Positions 1-12,308 of a stretch of DNA of 64,000 bases are shown here, one piece after another. The translations under genes were made by a program, and so were the position numbers. The stretch lies in NCBI RefSeq assembly GCF_040939455.1, contig NC_134109.1, positions 35,915,501 to 35,979,500 of the forward strand, read 5' to 3'. How positions within the stretch are numbered: position 1 is the first letter of the stretch; the number at the start of each line of letters is the position of its first letter. Under the pieces are notes generated by a model. It had not been told where the DNA came from. It did no database searches and saw nothing but the letters and a program-made list of their open reading frames with translations. The stretch comes from Microcebus murinus. Its lineage: Eukaryota > Chordata > Mammalia > Primates > Cheirogaleidae.

Positions 1-1056
1 ATGGTACAATAAAGTTTGTAAAACGTTTTAAATAAAAGGTTCCTTATATTTCAGTTGTTCCTGTTTTTATGACTGAAATCTGATTGCTTGTTTGTGTTGC
101 TAGTTGCATCACTGGTAGGACAAGTTTATCACAGCTAGAAGTCAAGGGCTGAGGCTGACAGCAGAACCTTCAAATGTGATTTCAAAGGACTTAATGTCTG
201 TTGGATAAGGACCACCAGCTATGTACTGCCAAGTGTTCCCCTAAGACTAGAAGGATACTCAGTATAGGGTACTCTAGCAAGAATAAGGAGTTAGGTGATC
301 CAAAAAACTTTACACTGGATTCTGAACATTTTAGTTTGAAAAACTTTACCAGCTCGTCTCAAATTTAAAAACAGCCAACAAGCAGATTAGGCATATTATA
401 TTAAGTAATTTAGATATTCATAGACTTTTAAAACGTACAGAGATCTAATCTAGTCCAACATTCTTATTTTATAGAAGGTGGCAAAGATCTATGTGTTAGG
501 GTATGGTTAGCTTTGTTTAAATATGCACTAGGACTCCTGATCACCCAGATGGTACTAACCACCATAAAGCCCTTCCTTGGTACTATGCAGTGTGGCCTTT
601 ACATAAAGAAGACTAAACAAGGCCTGTGCATGAGTCCTTAAAACATTATTGGCCAGGTGCTATTGCACAAATGACTCCCCTCATCTGAATGCTTTATCTG
701 TAATGTGGCTTTATCTGTACATGCCCATCTAGTCTTATTCAATAGATGTGTTCCCTAAATTATAGTGTGTAAGTTATTTCAGTAAGTTTCTCACTAACAT
801 AGGAAGATTTCAGAAACACTTTTCTTTCATTGTTAAATCTCTTAAACTGGAACTAACAGTTTCGCTGGAAATTTCTTTTGCTTTGGCCTTGGTCAAATGA
901 TAATTTAAGGGTCTATAAATAAGCACATAAAGTGAATGAAGAAGTAACTTAAAGGAATTCTGAAGTGACTCTGTGAGGCAAATAACCAGACTCTAAATTG
1001 TGTCAAAGACTTGCATTATTGGTGAGGTATCTGAAGATGATTTGCATAACCTCAGT

Positions 1057-1357
<301 letters not shown>

Positions 1358-1419
1358 TCAATTCAGACCCCTATCTCTGAATTACTTACAATTACCCCTG
1401 GATCTCAAAGGAGATTTAT

Positions 1420-1440
1420 GTGTATATATATATATATATG
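1420..1440. repeat. (TA)n microsatellite
   Basis: A run of alternating T and A (gtatatatatatatatatg) follows the truncated Alu. Nothing more can be said. Confidence 0.8.
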
Positions 1441-2014
1441 TTCATATCTTTTTACCTAGTTCTGTGTCTCACATGAATGAATATATGCATATGGACTAAA
1501 TCCAAGGATTACAGACTTTTTTAAAAGCCTGCAATGTATGAAAGGATTCTCTCATGTTTTAACAACAGAATATAAGAATGTATTGAACACCTACAATGTT
1601 CCTAACACTGGATATAGCATTGAGGTGGAGGGTGGAGAAGAATGGTGTACAATAATTATATCTGAGGGATTAAATCTGAAACCAAGAAACAATTTGAGAT
1701 TAAGTGCTAAATTATACTGAATAAAGTTCAGCAAGAGTTTAGAAGAAGAAATGCATGAACTATACCAGAACAGGAGGCTTTAGGAAGGATGTAAGATTTC
1801 AGTGATGCCTTGATGAATGAGTAGGGCACAGAAAAATAGAAAGCAAGGGGGAAAGCATCTCAGGTATTTGTATAAGTATGGGTGTAAATAACTGGGAAGA
1901 AAGGTACACAGCAGCTTGGCTGGAAATGTAATGGGAGGGAAGGCAGATCTGTTTTACTGGGCTGGTATATGAAGGTTATGAAGGTAGGGTAAATGACAAC
2001 TCTAATACAATAAT

Positions 2015-2285
2015 AATATGAATAGCTAACATTTGTTAAGCTGTGCTATACGCCAGGCTCTATTCTAAACAGATGTACAGGGAGATATATATCTATCTAA
2101 TACACATAAATATACACATGTATGTATATAATATATATATAATTTTAACATTTAATTCTCATTACAAATACTACAAAGTAGATACTGTTATTTTCAAATT
2201 AAAAAACAGAGGCATACAGTGTTATATAACCTTCCTAATGTCACAGAGAGGACTTCTTGGGATAAAAACACAAACAATATGACTT
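2015..2285 (-). repeat. MIR SINE, diverged
   Basis: The plus strand reads like the reverse complement of a MIR: 'agctaacatttgttaag...', 'gccaggctctattctaaac' and then 'cagaggcatacag'. A (TA)-rich expansion interrupts it at about 2080-2140. Confidence 0.7.
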
Positions 2286-2809
2286 GCAAGTCCAAGATCA
2301 TGGCCTTGAAGATTTTTGTCAAATTGGCAAAATTCTTTCATAAAATACCATTTTCCAGGGTATAGAGTCCAAGCTCTAAAACTGATTAAATTCTTTAGGT
2401 TTCTCTTTGAAACTGGAATAACCAGTTATAGAGGCTCCTCAAGATAAAAGGTTTTACTACTTCAAGGCACTTAAATGACAGACGCGATCAAGTATAGAAA
2501 ATTTTATTCACTATTTACATCAGGTATTCTGGCTGGGTATTGGACTCTAAATTCAGTACTTAGTACTGGATGTTCTGAAATTATCATTGGTTATGTTCCA
2601 AAACTTTATTTTTAAGTTATTTGGAACTTGAAACATGTATTCCCATAGAAACAATGCTATAAATGGGGGCTTGGTTTTATGTTCACACTCTAGCTGTATA
2701 TTAATCCTAACAGTGCTGTAGTATTCCTTGTATCATTAGCACTGACAGAGATGCAAGGAGCAGTATGAGAGAGCAGTGCCTACTGTACTGAACCCTCAAG
2801 GACAACGAC

Positions 2810-3010
2810 AAGGCTTAATGACCTTTGTGTTCCTTGTGCCTGGCACACTCTTCCCACACAGTTGGCACTTAATACATGCTTGTTCAATGAAAGAATTTTA
2901 AAAAGGGCTCAAGAAGCAGATAGATTTGAATAAGATCTACCACTTATTTAGCTAAAGAAACTTCTTTACTTCTGTAAGCCCACTTTTGTCATCTATAAAA
3001 TTGGGGTAAT
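2810..3010 (+). repeat. MIR/L2-type fragments
   Basis: The stretch 'gtgcctggcacactc...gcacttaatacatgcttgttcaatgaa' is typical of the 3' end of MIR/L2 elements, and 'catctataaaattggggtaat' of MIR cores. Both are strongly decayed. Confidence 0.5.
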
Positions 3011-3149
3011 CATTTTTCTCACAGGACACATATACATTAGAGATGACAAATGATTGTCTTTTCAATCCAAGAATACAATTTTTAAAAAACATTAATGTCA
3101 TCACTGTGAACAGAGTTTATACAATTTTATGAAATGATCAAGTTCAACC

Positions 3150-3285
3150 CACTGCTTTATAGACCAGAAAGCAAACTGAGGCCCTAAGAAGTTAAGTGAT
3201 ATGCACAGAGTTTTAGTGACTGTCAGGATAAGACCTTTGTCTTCTCAATCTAGGGCTCTTCACACTACTCTGACTCCAGTTTACA
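3150..3285 (-). repeat. MIR SINE fragment
   Basis: The motifs 'tagaccagaaagcaaactgaggccc', 'agttaagtgatatgcacag' and a trailing 'tagggctcttcacactactctg' follow the reverse-complement MIR order. Confidence 0.65.
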
Positions 3286-4039
3286 CATATAGCACTACCT
3301 GGCTGGCTGTTTTCTCTTCTGCATCAATTATGTTTTGCTGAAATATAAGAGCTGTTCAAATTTACAAAGGCTATTAGAATCTACACAAAATGGCCTACCA
3401 CTATTATGCTTTTAGAGATTGTGGCTGGTTGGTATTTTTTCACCTCCTTGCTTGTCAAGGCAACAGCTGTCACTTCTAAAAGGTATGCTGATCTCCTGTT
3501 GCCCACCATTTCAATCTCTTATGGGCTGTGAAATTAGATAACCCAATGAAACTAAATCTACATAATTTAATTGTCTGTGAGGACCTAAGGAAGGGTTCTA
3601 TGAGTGTAAGATACAAGGTTTTAATTTCTGAACTTTTTTGATCAACTGCTACCTTTTTTTGCTTCATGCCAGGGCACCGGAAAGCTGAGGTTACCAACCA
3701 AATAACTTAGCTGCATTACAGGCCTAGGAAATGAATTTACCTACACAGAAAGCAGAAGGAATATAGTGGCTACTGGAGTATTCCTCTCTCCCTCTAGAAG
3801 TGGAACAGGAAAAGTTTTTAATCCAGGCAAGCTACGTTTTGATCCATTCATCCTAGAGGTAGCATAGAATCTTCTGTCCACCAGAGGGCACTGTGCAAAC
3901 AGTAGGCTCTTCTCAGCTAAAAGCGCTTTACCAGGAAGTCCCTTTTCACACATGGCGTTTGTATTCTCAGGGTTCATTTTGTAGGACTTCTGTCTATCCC
4001 AGAGTACTCTCACTCTGTGGACTCAGACTTTGTCTGGGA

Positions 4040-4690
4040 CCCATCTAAAACTGTTCTTCCTCTGTATTCTGTATCAGCTGCCACCACTATGCACCAATCA
4101 CCCAGAACCTTTCCCCCATATCCAACCATTAAGTCTTGCCAATTTTCTCACTAAATATTTCTCAAATTTGCCCCTCTATTCCCTCTCTACCTTCCCTGCC
4201 CTTGTGAGGCCTGTATTATCACTTCAGGCTCCTTAACTGGTCCCTCAAATCCATCCTTCACTCTCAGATGATTCATAAAGAAAAATCAGACCACTTTTCT
4301 CCTGCTTTGGTTCCCCTCACATATTGTCAGGCTACAGTATAAACTCCTTAGTGAGGCATACAGTGCCCTCCGTGACCACCCTCTAATCTTATGTTTGGCT
4401 ACTTCCTGCTTCAAACTTCATGTTCAAGCAACATAAAACTGCTTGTCACCACCTCCACCCCGCTCCACACACACACACCCAATGTATCACATGTATTTCT
4501 TCCCTCCAGTTCTACTCATGCTAATTGGCTGGCTTTTCTATCTGAACCTCCCACATATCATTTAAGAGTCAGTTTATCACCTGCAGAAAGCTTCTGTAAC
4601 ACCTTCATCTCCCGCTATTTTAGGTTTTGCTCTTAATCTATGTATTTTCTCCTTATTATGCACTTATTACACTATATTTTAATCATCAGA
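4040..4690 (+). repeat. L2 LINE 3' region, diverged
   Basis: The stretch resembles an L2 3' portion in order: 'aatcagaccacttttctcctgcttt', 'aaactccttagtgaggcatacagtgccc', then 'cagaaagcttctgtaac'. There is no intact reading frame. A short (CA) run sits at about 4467-4480. Confidence 0.6.
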
Positions 4691-4754
4691 ACAGCAACAA
4701 CAGTCTGTGTTTTAATGCCTGTTTTAGCATTAGCACAGACTAACCAGACTGGTT

Positions 4755-5050
4755 TAAATAATGGCACTCCCACTTACTGAGTGTGTAACCTTGAGTACAC
4801 TGCTTCATCAATTTGTGCCTCAACTCCTCCATCTAAGAAGGGAGGGTAGTATCAATACTCCCAAGCTTTTAGAGTTATTGTGACATATTGTCTTGTCTGA
4901 CATAGAGTAAGTGCTAAATAAGAATTGGCTACTATAATTATGTATGTGTTGGTCTCCCCCACTAGATTTTGAGCATCTTGAGGGCGAGGATTTTGGCTCA
5001 TTCATTTCTTTGGAACATAAATATTCAGTAAATGTTACTGAATGAATAAC
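4755..5050 (+). repeat. MIR followed by L2 3' end
   Basis: A MIR core ('ttactgagtgtgtaaccttgagtacac', 'agtaagtgctaaataagaattggctac') is followed by an L2 tail ('ctcccccactagattttgagc...cagtaaatgttactgaatgaat'). Confidence 0.6.
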
Positions 5051-5265
5051 TGGTGAGGCAGCTCTCTATCATGATGGAAGGCATTACCCCAGTTTCCTTC
5101 ATTCAGCAGATCATATATATATTCTTTAAAATTGTATTGTCTCCAATTTTGCAGCTCCATTTTTAAAAATTTAAACCAAAATCCTGAAAACATCACACTC
5201 TTATTTAATTAAAATTCAACAAAATGTAACCAATAAAAAGCAGCATCATAACAAGTATGTTCATA

Positions 5266-5562
5266 GCTGGGCCCATTGGCTCACACCTGTAGTCCTAGCA
5301 CTTTTGTGGGCCATAGTAGGAGGACTGCTTGAGGCCAGGAGTTTGAGACTAGTCTGAGCAAAATAGTGAGACCTCATCTCTACAAAAAACAGAAGAATTA
5401 GCCAGGTGTGATGGCATATGCCTGTAGTCCCAGCTACTCAGGAGGCTGAAGCAGGAGGATTGCTTGAGCCCAAGAGTTTGAGGTTGAAGTGAGTGAGCTC
5501 TGATGACACCACTGCACTCTAGCCCAAGTAACAGAGTAAGACCCTGTCTCTTTTAAAAAAAT
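5266..5562 (+). repeat. Alu SINE, diverged
   Basis: Full dimer from 'agctgggcccattggctcacacc' to 'accctgtctcttttaaaaaaatt'. It lacks the typical lemur linker and is more diverged than the later copies, so it is probably an older Alu. Confidence 0.85.
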
Positions 5563-5599
5563 TGTTCATTCTACAAAGCTTAACTCCATTTTTAGGCCT

Positions 5600-5990
5600 T
5601 AAACCTATTTAAGATTTCTCCTCATCCCATATAGCCTAACATGGCAAAAGCCTTCCTACTTTTCACACATGCTATTCCCTTTGCTTAGACTGTTTCCCAT
5701 GTCTGGCTCACTCTCTTTGGGAACTTCTTTCTGATCTTAGCACTGGTGAGGCAGGTGCCTCTCTGAGGTGCTGCCAAGACAGCCAATACATACAACTACA
5801 GGGTGACAAATAATGGATTATGAAAACTGGAATGGCTATACTTACTACAACACTCCAAGCAGGTACTGCAATTATTTGATTCCCCTGTGTTACTGCAAGC
5901 TCCCTGAGAGCAGGGCACTCTCTTAGGCATCACCATAATGCCTGACATTTAGTCTATATCTGATGAGTTTTTGAATGAATAAATGTTGAA
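5600..5990 (+). repeat. L2 LINE 3' fragment
   Basis: The motifs 'cacatgctattccctttgcttag', 'gcaagctccctgagagcagggcac' and the closing 'gtttttgaatgaataaatgttga' follow L2 order. A (TTTA)n run follows at about 6012-6040. Confidence 0.65.
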
Positions 5991-6011
5991 GTGGATAAGT
6001 TTTATCTTGCC

Positions 6012-6040
6012 TATTTATTTATTTATTTATTTATTTTTTG
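6012..6040. repeat. (TTTA)n microsatellite
   Basis: Six or seven copies of TATT/TTTA in a row next to the L2 end. Confidence 0.85.
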
Positions 6041-6846
6041 CTTATTTCAATCATGGGCAACTTTTTTATAGTGGTTGTAAATTTAGAAATCATTTTCCCA
6101 AACATCACACAAATGATTCTCACGACCATCCTGAATATATTTTTATTATCCTCATTTTGAGAATGAAGAAACAAGTTCATTGGTTGATTTGCCCCAAATT
6201 GCTCATCTTCTAAGTAGAAGCTGGGACTCTTCTGAAAGCCCTAAGTTTCAGTTTTTGTAAACCAGACAACAGAAAGATCTGGGTATGACTATTAACTGAA
6301 AGCACCTTTGGAACATTCTAAGCCTCCCAGAGTCGCCTTCTTCATCAATCTAAAAGTTCTCATGATTCTCCTACTGCCCCATCCTACAGGAAAAATGACC
6401 AGTCCCTTCCCCTCCCCTTCCATGCACTGACTCCCACTGTCCACCAAAACATACATTGTCCTAAAACTACACATTTAAAGTGGGGATGGAACTCTTCAGT
6501 TATCTCTAAAAGGACTGCATGTGTCTCACATAGACAACTAACAGAAAATTTAATTCTTTAATTTTCAAATTTTATTTTGAAAACAATTTTAAATTCAAAG
6601 ACAGAGTAATGTAGAAAATACTCATGTCCCTGACTTGGAAATTCACATTGAAAACTAAAAAAAAAAAAAAAAAAAAAAAAACTCATGTCCTCAACACTCA
6701 AATAACCAGTGGTGTAATTAAATGTCTATGTACTATTTTGGGGCTTTGTTTCTAGAACATCAACTTCCTCACAGCTCACTCTTCTTAAATATACCAGCTT
6801 AATTAAGGAATAAGTGATTCTGTACTTTGACTAAGATTTCTTATCA

Positions 6847-6922
6847 CCGTCAGTTAGACGGAACTCCTTGTTCTACTCTTTCCCCCCTTCTCATTACTGC
6901 ACTTGACTAATCTACAAAAAAA
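6847..6922 (+). pseudogene. Y1 small RNA retropseudogene, 5'-truncated
   Basis: The segment 'gaactccttgttctactctttccccccttctcattactgcacttgacta' matches the 3' half of the vertebrate Y1 RNA (loop and 3' stem strand) with very few changes and is followed by an A-rich tail. The 5' half is missing or unrecognisable, so it cannot form the terminal stem of a functional Y RNA. A partly matching pair of flanks (about 6832-6841 'aagatttctt' and about 6922-6930 'aatatttctt') suggests LINE-1 mediated insertion. Y1 pseudogenes are common in primate genomes. The identification rests on recall of the Y1 sequence. Confidence 0.75.
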
Positions 6923-7520
6923 AATATTTCTTGTAGTTAATACACAAATGACTATATGTGCAAAATATAAGTATACTTAGAAATCTATCTTAAATATGTA
7001 CCAAGATGCCAATTATGAGAGGTATTCAGGCCTGAGTCCCTGCCACCCACTCCCCAATTATCACCTCCTTCCACGCCACATCTGCAAACAGCAAAATCAA
7101 CCCCATTCTTTAATTTTCTTTCCATATGGTTCAGCATGCAATACTGATCAAGAGGAACTCCAGTCCCCTATCAGCATAAGGATATCTTGGCAGTGGTCTC
7201 CATGGCAAGTATACCCACTCCTTCCTAACTATAAATTAGGAAACTCTCTACAAATGTGCACGTTTTGTTTTAATGAGTTTGGCCTGCCCCTATAAATCAA
7301 TTCATCATAGGCTGGACAACATTAGAACATTAACAATGTAAGAACTAGCCTGCCAAGGTACAGTAAGTACTTCATAAGGACAAACCTAAAATAGCAGCCC
7401 AGTTATATTTAAACTGTCAGGTCTGTTACTTAATCATAGAATTTTAAATCAGTCCAATGCAGAATACTCCCCTGTCCTCTACCTGGCAATTCTCACCAAC
7501 CTGAGTAGTGAACAGAAAAG

Positions 7521-7845
7521 ATGAGCCCTGGCCAGGTGCAGTGGCTCAGGCCTGAAATCCTAGCACTCTGGGAAGCTGAGGAAGGAGGATCCCATGAGGC
7601 CAAGAGTTCAAGACCAGCCTGAGCATGAACAAGACCCTGTCTCTACCAAAAATAGAAAAAATTAGTCAGATATAGTGGCAAACGCCTGTAGTCCCAGCTA
7701 CTTGGGAGGCTGAGGCATGAGGATCGCTTGAGCTCAGGAATTTGAGAGTTGCAGTGAGTTATGAAGACACCAGCCACTGCACTCTACCCAAGGCAAGAGT
7801 GAGACTGTCTCAAAAAAAACCAAAAAAACAAAAAACCATGAGCCC
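7521..7845 (+). repeat. Alu SINE with short target duplication
   Basis: Full dimer from 'ggccaggtgcagtggctcagg' to an A-rich tail 'caaaaaaaaccaaaaaaac'. 'atgagccc' occurs just before the head and again just after the tail. Confidence 0.9.
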
Positions 7846-9719
7846 ATCAATCCATCAATCACCACAGGTCAGCCCTAGGCAGAGTGAAGCACACACAGCA
7901 GCACAGCTATGATCAAACGTTGCCTTCTCTCATTTTAAACAAGGAATTAACTGTTCCCAGTGATTATTTCTGAGGAGTGGGAGTCAGAATGACTTTTGTT
8001 TTTGTATTTTATGTACTCTAGCATAGGCTGAATTTTTACAAAGAGCATTAATTTTATAATTTAAGAAAAGTATTTCCATTTTAAGAAAAAAAAAAGACAC
8101 ATGTTAACTTTCAATTTGGCTCACATATGGATATGAGAACAAAGTAATTTCACTATTTTATCATAAAGAGATACTAGCACAAGAAAACTCCAGGAGAAAA
8201 CATTCTACAGAGACCAAAGTGACCTCTCAAACAGATGTTTCTCAAATATACCTCAATTTGGGGGGAAGATAAGATTATAGCTTACAAATAAAAATCTATG
8301 GGAATTTTTCTGCATTTCTATCCCAAATAGCTTCCTCCTCTTTGGGCCAGAAGGTTAACAGCAAAGGCTTATTAGTGCTTTTCCAGGCTAGAGGACAGGC
8401 CAGATAGAAGGCACTTCTTTTCTCCTACACATTAGAAAGGGAAACGGTGCTGCAAAGAACACAGAGATAGTCTTAAAAAGGTCCAAGTACTGCTATCTTT
8501 CCCCAGAGCCTGGCAAAAGAGAGAGAAAACAGTACGAAAATTTAGCAGTGTTAAAGTGCAAAAAAACACAGCCACTTGCTCTTGACTTGCAAGTGGCTGA
8601 GACTGTGCTTATGCCCTGCTGAGGTCCTGGTTCAAATACAGGTGTTCTCTTCTCTGACAATGATGCACCACTTCCTCCTTACATAGACCCCCACAAAAGT
8701 AAGCCATCATATTAGGGGTGGGAAGAATAGAAAAACTTCAGTAAAGACTGCTCAACCTGAGTTATTCAATACCATGAAAATGTGATCTTAATGGAGAAAT
8801 CCTGCTTTTAAAATGAGTATAATATGTTAACTGAAGGCTCTCCTGCAGACTTTTGTGTTTATTAACCTTTGGAAAAGCATTTCACCTCCCTTATGCTTCA
8901 GTTTCCTGTTTCTTTAAGAAGAAGACGCCCCCCATCTAGCTCCCAACGCCATCCAGTTATTATTGAGACTTTAATAGATATCCACCAAGTGATTCCAAAG
9001 GAGTTTTGAGGTTCTGAGCAAGTGATGGCCAGCCATCATTCAAGCTTCACCTTTTTCTATCTCGTCTCCCCATTTCTCCAGATCATACCCATTTGCACTG
9101 ACAAAATTCCACAGAACCTAATTTATCCGTTTCAAAGACGACCATGATTGCTTTGAAGTTATGAGAACTGCCTCCTTTACCAAATCTGCTTCAGAGTGCC
9201 TCCAACTTCAGCTCAAAAAACTGAATCTAGGTTGTCTCAAAAAGCCTCATACTACTCCTTGGGTTAGTGTCAAAGGGAAAACCATTCTTGTCCTGATACA
9301 TACTTAGACCAATGGAGAATCTGCATATATCTACCACATTTAAACTAGATTTAAGAACATTATTACACACATACAAATGTCCTATCCCCAGAAAACATCA
9401 AAGACTTTCATCAACCTCTTCCTGACGCGCCCAATTTAGAAAATGTCCTGTCAACCCTTCAGATTATGTAGACGCGTTGCTTAGGTAGAAAGGGAGACAG
9501 GGAGGGGTGGCTGAGCTCAGACCCATGCCTACATACTTTAGTGGCAACGACTCCCGATCTGCATCCAACACATTTACCGAACGCTAACAGAAACTTCTAG
9601 TAAGCGCCTACCACTGGAAGCGAAAGCATGTCCTTCCCAGGAAACAGAAGATCTTTTCCACTGAAATTTCCCAAATCCCAGACTTTCCACTTTTTACTGA
9701 ACAAAAAGCGTGTGTGCCG

Positions 9720-9849
9720 GAGAGAGGGGGTGGGAAAGAGCGTAGCAAGAATTTGCACGGCTCTTACGCCTCCTCCCTCGGAGCGCGCCCAAGTCTGCGG
9801 CCTCGGGCTCCCGGACACTTCCCCTCCCACCCGCCGCGGAGCCGCAGCT
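9720..9849 (+). other. ZBTB25: Candidate noncoding exon 1 of ZBTB25 (variant A)
   Basis: The plus strand carries 'cgcagct|gtaagttgag', a near-consensus donor that would end an exon at 9849. If used, the ZBTB25 transcript starts inside the first intron of ZBTB1 and the two genes overlap. The 5' end given is only a guess from where the CpG island begins. Confidence 0.35.
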
Positions 9850-10231
9850 GTAAGTTGAGAGAAGCGGGCTCTGAGCACGTCAATCAACCGGGTCCTCCCG
9901 CCTCCCGTCTACACCTCCCCTCCCCCCCACACCAGAAAAATAAAAGGCAGAAAAAGAAAGGGAAAAGAAGATAACTAATTTGGGAACTAGTCTCTGAGGG
10001 GCTTCGCCTCAGACCCAGGGAGGCCGCACGCCCGGGACCGGCGCGACGGCATCAAGAAGCCGCCTGGCAGCCGCCCGTCGCCGAGTCCTCGCAACGCGTC
10101 CGCCCGCCGCGCTCCAGCTCCCCGCACAGGTCGGCGCCGCTCCGGCCCCGCACTCCGCCAGGCCCGCGGCCCGTCGCCCTCCGGCCCGGGCCAAAGTTGC
10201 GCAAATAGCCCCACAACTGGCAGATACTCAC

Positions 10232-10420
10232 CGGCCACAGCAGGAACCAGGGCTGCGGAGATTTTAGGGAGTTTAAGGCAAATCAGCCGCGGGAAAGACG
10301 GGCGGAGGCGAAGGGGCCGCGAGCTGTAGTGGCGGCGGCGCGCGGCGCTCGGGCTGGGCTGCGCGGAGAGGCTCTGGCTCTGCCAGGGACTGTGCTGCAA
10401 CAAAGGACTTCCGCTGCCGC
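10232..10420 (-). other. ZBTB1: Candidate noncoding exon 1 of ZBTB1
   Basis: On the minus strand the sequence reads GGCCG|GTGAGTATC, a strong splice donor that ends an exon at 10232. The 5' end is unknown. An ETS-type site at about 10408-10415 suggests a start near 10.4 kb, because such sites usually sit close to the start in CpG promoters. A second, weaker minus-strand donor (gtaagc) lies near 10460. Assignment to ZBTB1, a BTB zinc-finger nuclear factor, is from synteny only; its coding exon is outside the window. Confidence 0.4.
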
Positions 10421-11329
10421 ACAGCCGCGCCTGCCGCACCGCACTGAGCCGGCCCCGCTTACGCGGCGACTCCGGGTCTGCCCACCAGTTCGCTGCGGCG
10501 TCCGCCAGCCTTCCCCTCCCTCTCACCCGCCCACCCACTCCGCCGCTGGCTGCTAGGGGCACCCGCGGTCGCCTGTTTGTTGCAACAAGTTTCTGCGTCG
10601 GGCTCCGAAGAGGCTGGCGCAACCCGCACCGCGGGGGCCGGTGCGGCGGCGACTTGACCACCCCTCTCGCCCCTCTCCCAGGGGTAGGCTTGGGACCTCC
10701 TCCGCCTCCTGCTGTTTGCACAGCTGGATGGGACCGGGCTCCTCCCGACTCCCCTAGGACAGGATGCTGCTTTCCCACTCCGCCCAGATGTCAGACCCCT
10801 GCCCCGGAGGGCCCTCCCTCGCGCTACGCCCGAGGCGTTCTGGGGGCGCCCCGTCCCGTCGGTTAGGGGTCACCAATTCCCCTGCTCCCCCCACCCCGCC
10901 TTCCGTGGGCCCGTCCGCCTCTGGCCCTGAGTCACTTCCCCCCGCCATGCCCCACCTCGCCCAGCCCGCCTCTCCTCCCAGACTCCCGCGGCTCGGCCTC
11001 CCTGGCCTCACGCCCTCACCCCTTCCCCGGCGGACACGCGGGCGCATCTTTTCCCACCCCCCACCCCAGAATTGAGGGGGTGCCCATGCTTTTGCACACC
11101 CTGGGGAAAGTCCCCGGGTCACGCGGTTGTGTGGGGAGCCTGTGACGCTCAGACTTGTCCCCACGCTTCCGCCTACAGAGTCACGACTAGGGACTGTGGT
11201 GGCGGAGCGCGGGCCGACCCCGGCTGGGCCACTCAGGCGGGCAGGCGCGCACGTACGCACGCACGCACGCACACCCCGGCCCCAACGCCCCTGGTTCCCC
11301 GGCTACCAGGCGGGCGGTCACGTGGGCCC

Positions 11330-11469
11330 ATCGCAGGGCGGCCGGCGCGGGAAGCCGCGCGAGAGCGGGCCGCGGGGTGCGTGAGCCGGCGCTGCCGCGT
11401 GCCGTGCGCTGCGCGGGAGCCCGCCCCTCCTGCACGGAGGAGCCGGCCGGCCGCCGCGGCGGCGTCTGG
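11330..11469 (+). other. ZBTB25: Candidate noncoding exon 1 of ZBTB25 (variant B)
   Basis: A second plus-strand donor, 'gcgtctgg|gtaagcaac', would end an exon at 11469, in the right-hand part of the CpG island just after an E-box. If this is the main start, ZBTB25 and ZBTB1 are divergent rather than overlapping. The 5' end is not defined by the sequence. Confidence 0.35.
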
Positions 11470-11978
11470 GTAAGCAACGCGGCCCAGCCCCTGTGGGCTG
11501 CTCCGGGCTCAGTCCCTCCCGCCGCGAGCTGCAGAGGGCGGCGGCCTGCAGCTGCACCGGTTTCGGGAGACAGATGCAAGTAGCTGGGGAGAGGGGTGTT
11601 TTTGGTCCGTTTGAGATGTCAGTCAGGGCACAGGAGGAAAATGGCAACCTCGAGTGAGCGCTGGGCCGAGAATACCCAGAGCCACTCTTCGCTGTCTCCC
11701 AGGGCGGCCTCTGGGGCCTGATGCTGGCGGGGGATGGCGCGCAGCGGGGCGTCGTAAAGACATGGAGCCTCTGCACGCCTGGGTGCTACCCAGAGCAGGA
11801 AACCCTGACAGGACTGCTGCATGTCCTGCGCGACCGAGCCGACCCCTCTTGCAAACGCTCGAGTCTCCAGATGCAGGCTTCAAGGACGCTGCGGCCACTG
11901 CCCCCCTTCCCAGTTTGTGATTACCCAGTTTCTAGGGTAGGAAGTCCCTCCCCAATAATTTATTTTTCTTTTTTCAAA

Positions 11979-12308
11979 AAAAATTTTTTTTCTTTTGAGC
12001 CAGAGTTTCACTCTGTTACCCGGGAGTGCCATGGCGTCAGCCTAGCTCACAGCAACCTCAAAGGGGTCCTGGACTCAAGCGATCCTTCTCCCTCAGCCTC
12101 CCGAGTAGCTGGGACTACAGGCATGTGCCACCATACCCGGCTAATTTTTTTCTATATGTTTTTAGTTGTCCAGCTAATTTCTATTTTTTTAGTTGAGACG
12201 GGGTGTCACTCTTGCTCAGGCTGGTCTCGAACTCGTGAGCTCAAATGATCTGCCTGCCTGAGCTACCCAGAGTGCTAGGATTATAGGCGTGAGCCACCGT
12301 ATCCGGCC
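11979..12308 (-). repeat. Alu SINE
   Basis: Antisense full dimer from 'ttttttttcttttgagccagag' to 'gagccaccgtatccggcc'. The direct repeat 'cttttttcaa' occurs on both sides. Confidence 0.9.

Larger units (their letters stand above)
9700..11600. promoter_or_regulatory. CpG island: bidirectional ZBTB1/ZBTB25 promoter
   Basis: GC content and CpG density rise sharply from about 9.7 kb and fall again after about 11.6 kb, in contrast with AT-rich flanks. No TATA box is obvious. Sites seen include an ETS-type core (acttccgc, about 10408-10415, GCGGAAGT on the minus strand), an E-box in gtcacgtggg (about 11319-11328), an AP-1-like tgagtcac (about 10928-10935), many Sp1-type GC boxes, and a (CGCA)n run at about 11250-11272. 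Candidate splice donors point outward on both strands: minus at 10232, plus at 9849 and 11469. This is the arrangement expected for the head-to-head ZBTB1 and ZBTB25 genes. The exact start sites cannot be read from sequence alone. Confidence 0.8.

Noticed and set aside
9987..11579. Long open frames on both strands (up to 263 aa) across the first CpG island
   Set aside because: They overlap one another on both strands and are rich in Pro, Arg, Gly and Ala. Stop codons are rare in GC-rich DNA, and no domain is recognisable. The island is promoter and noncoding first exons.
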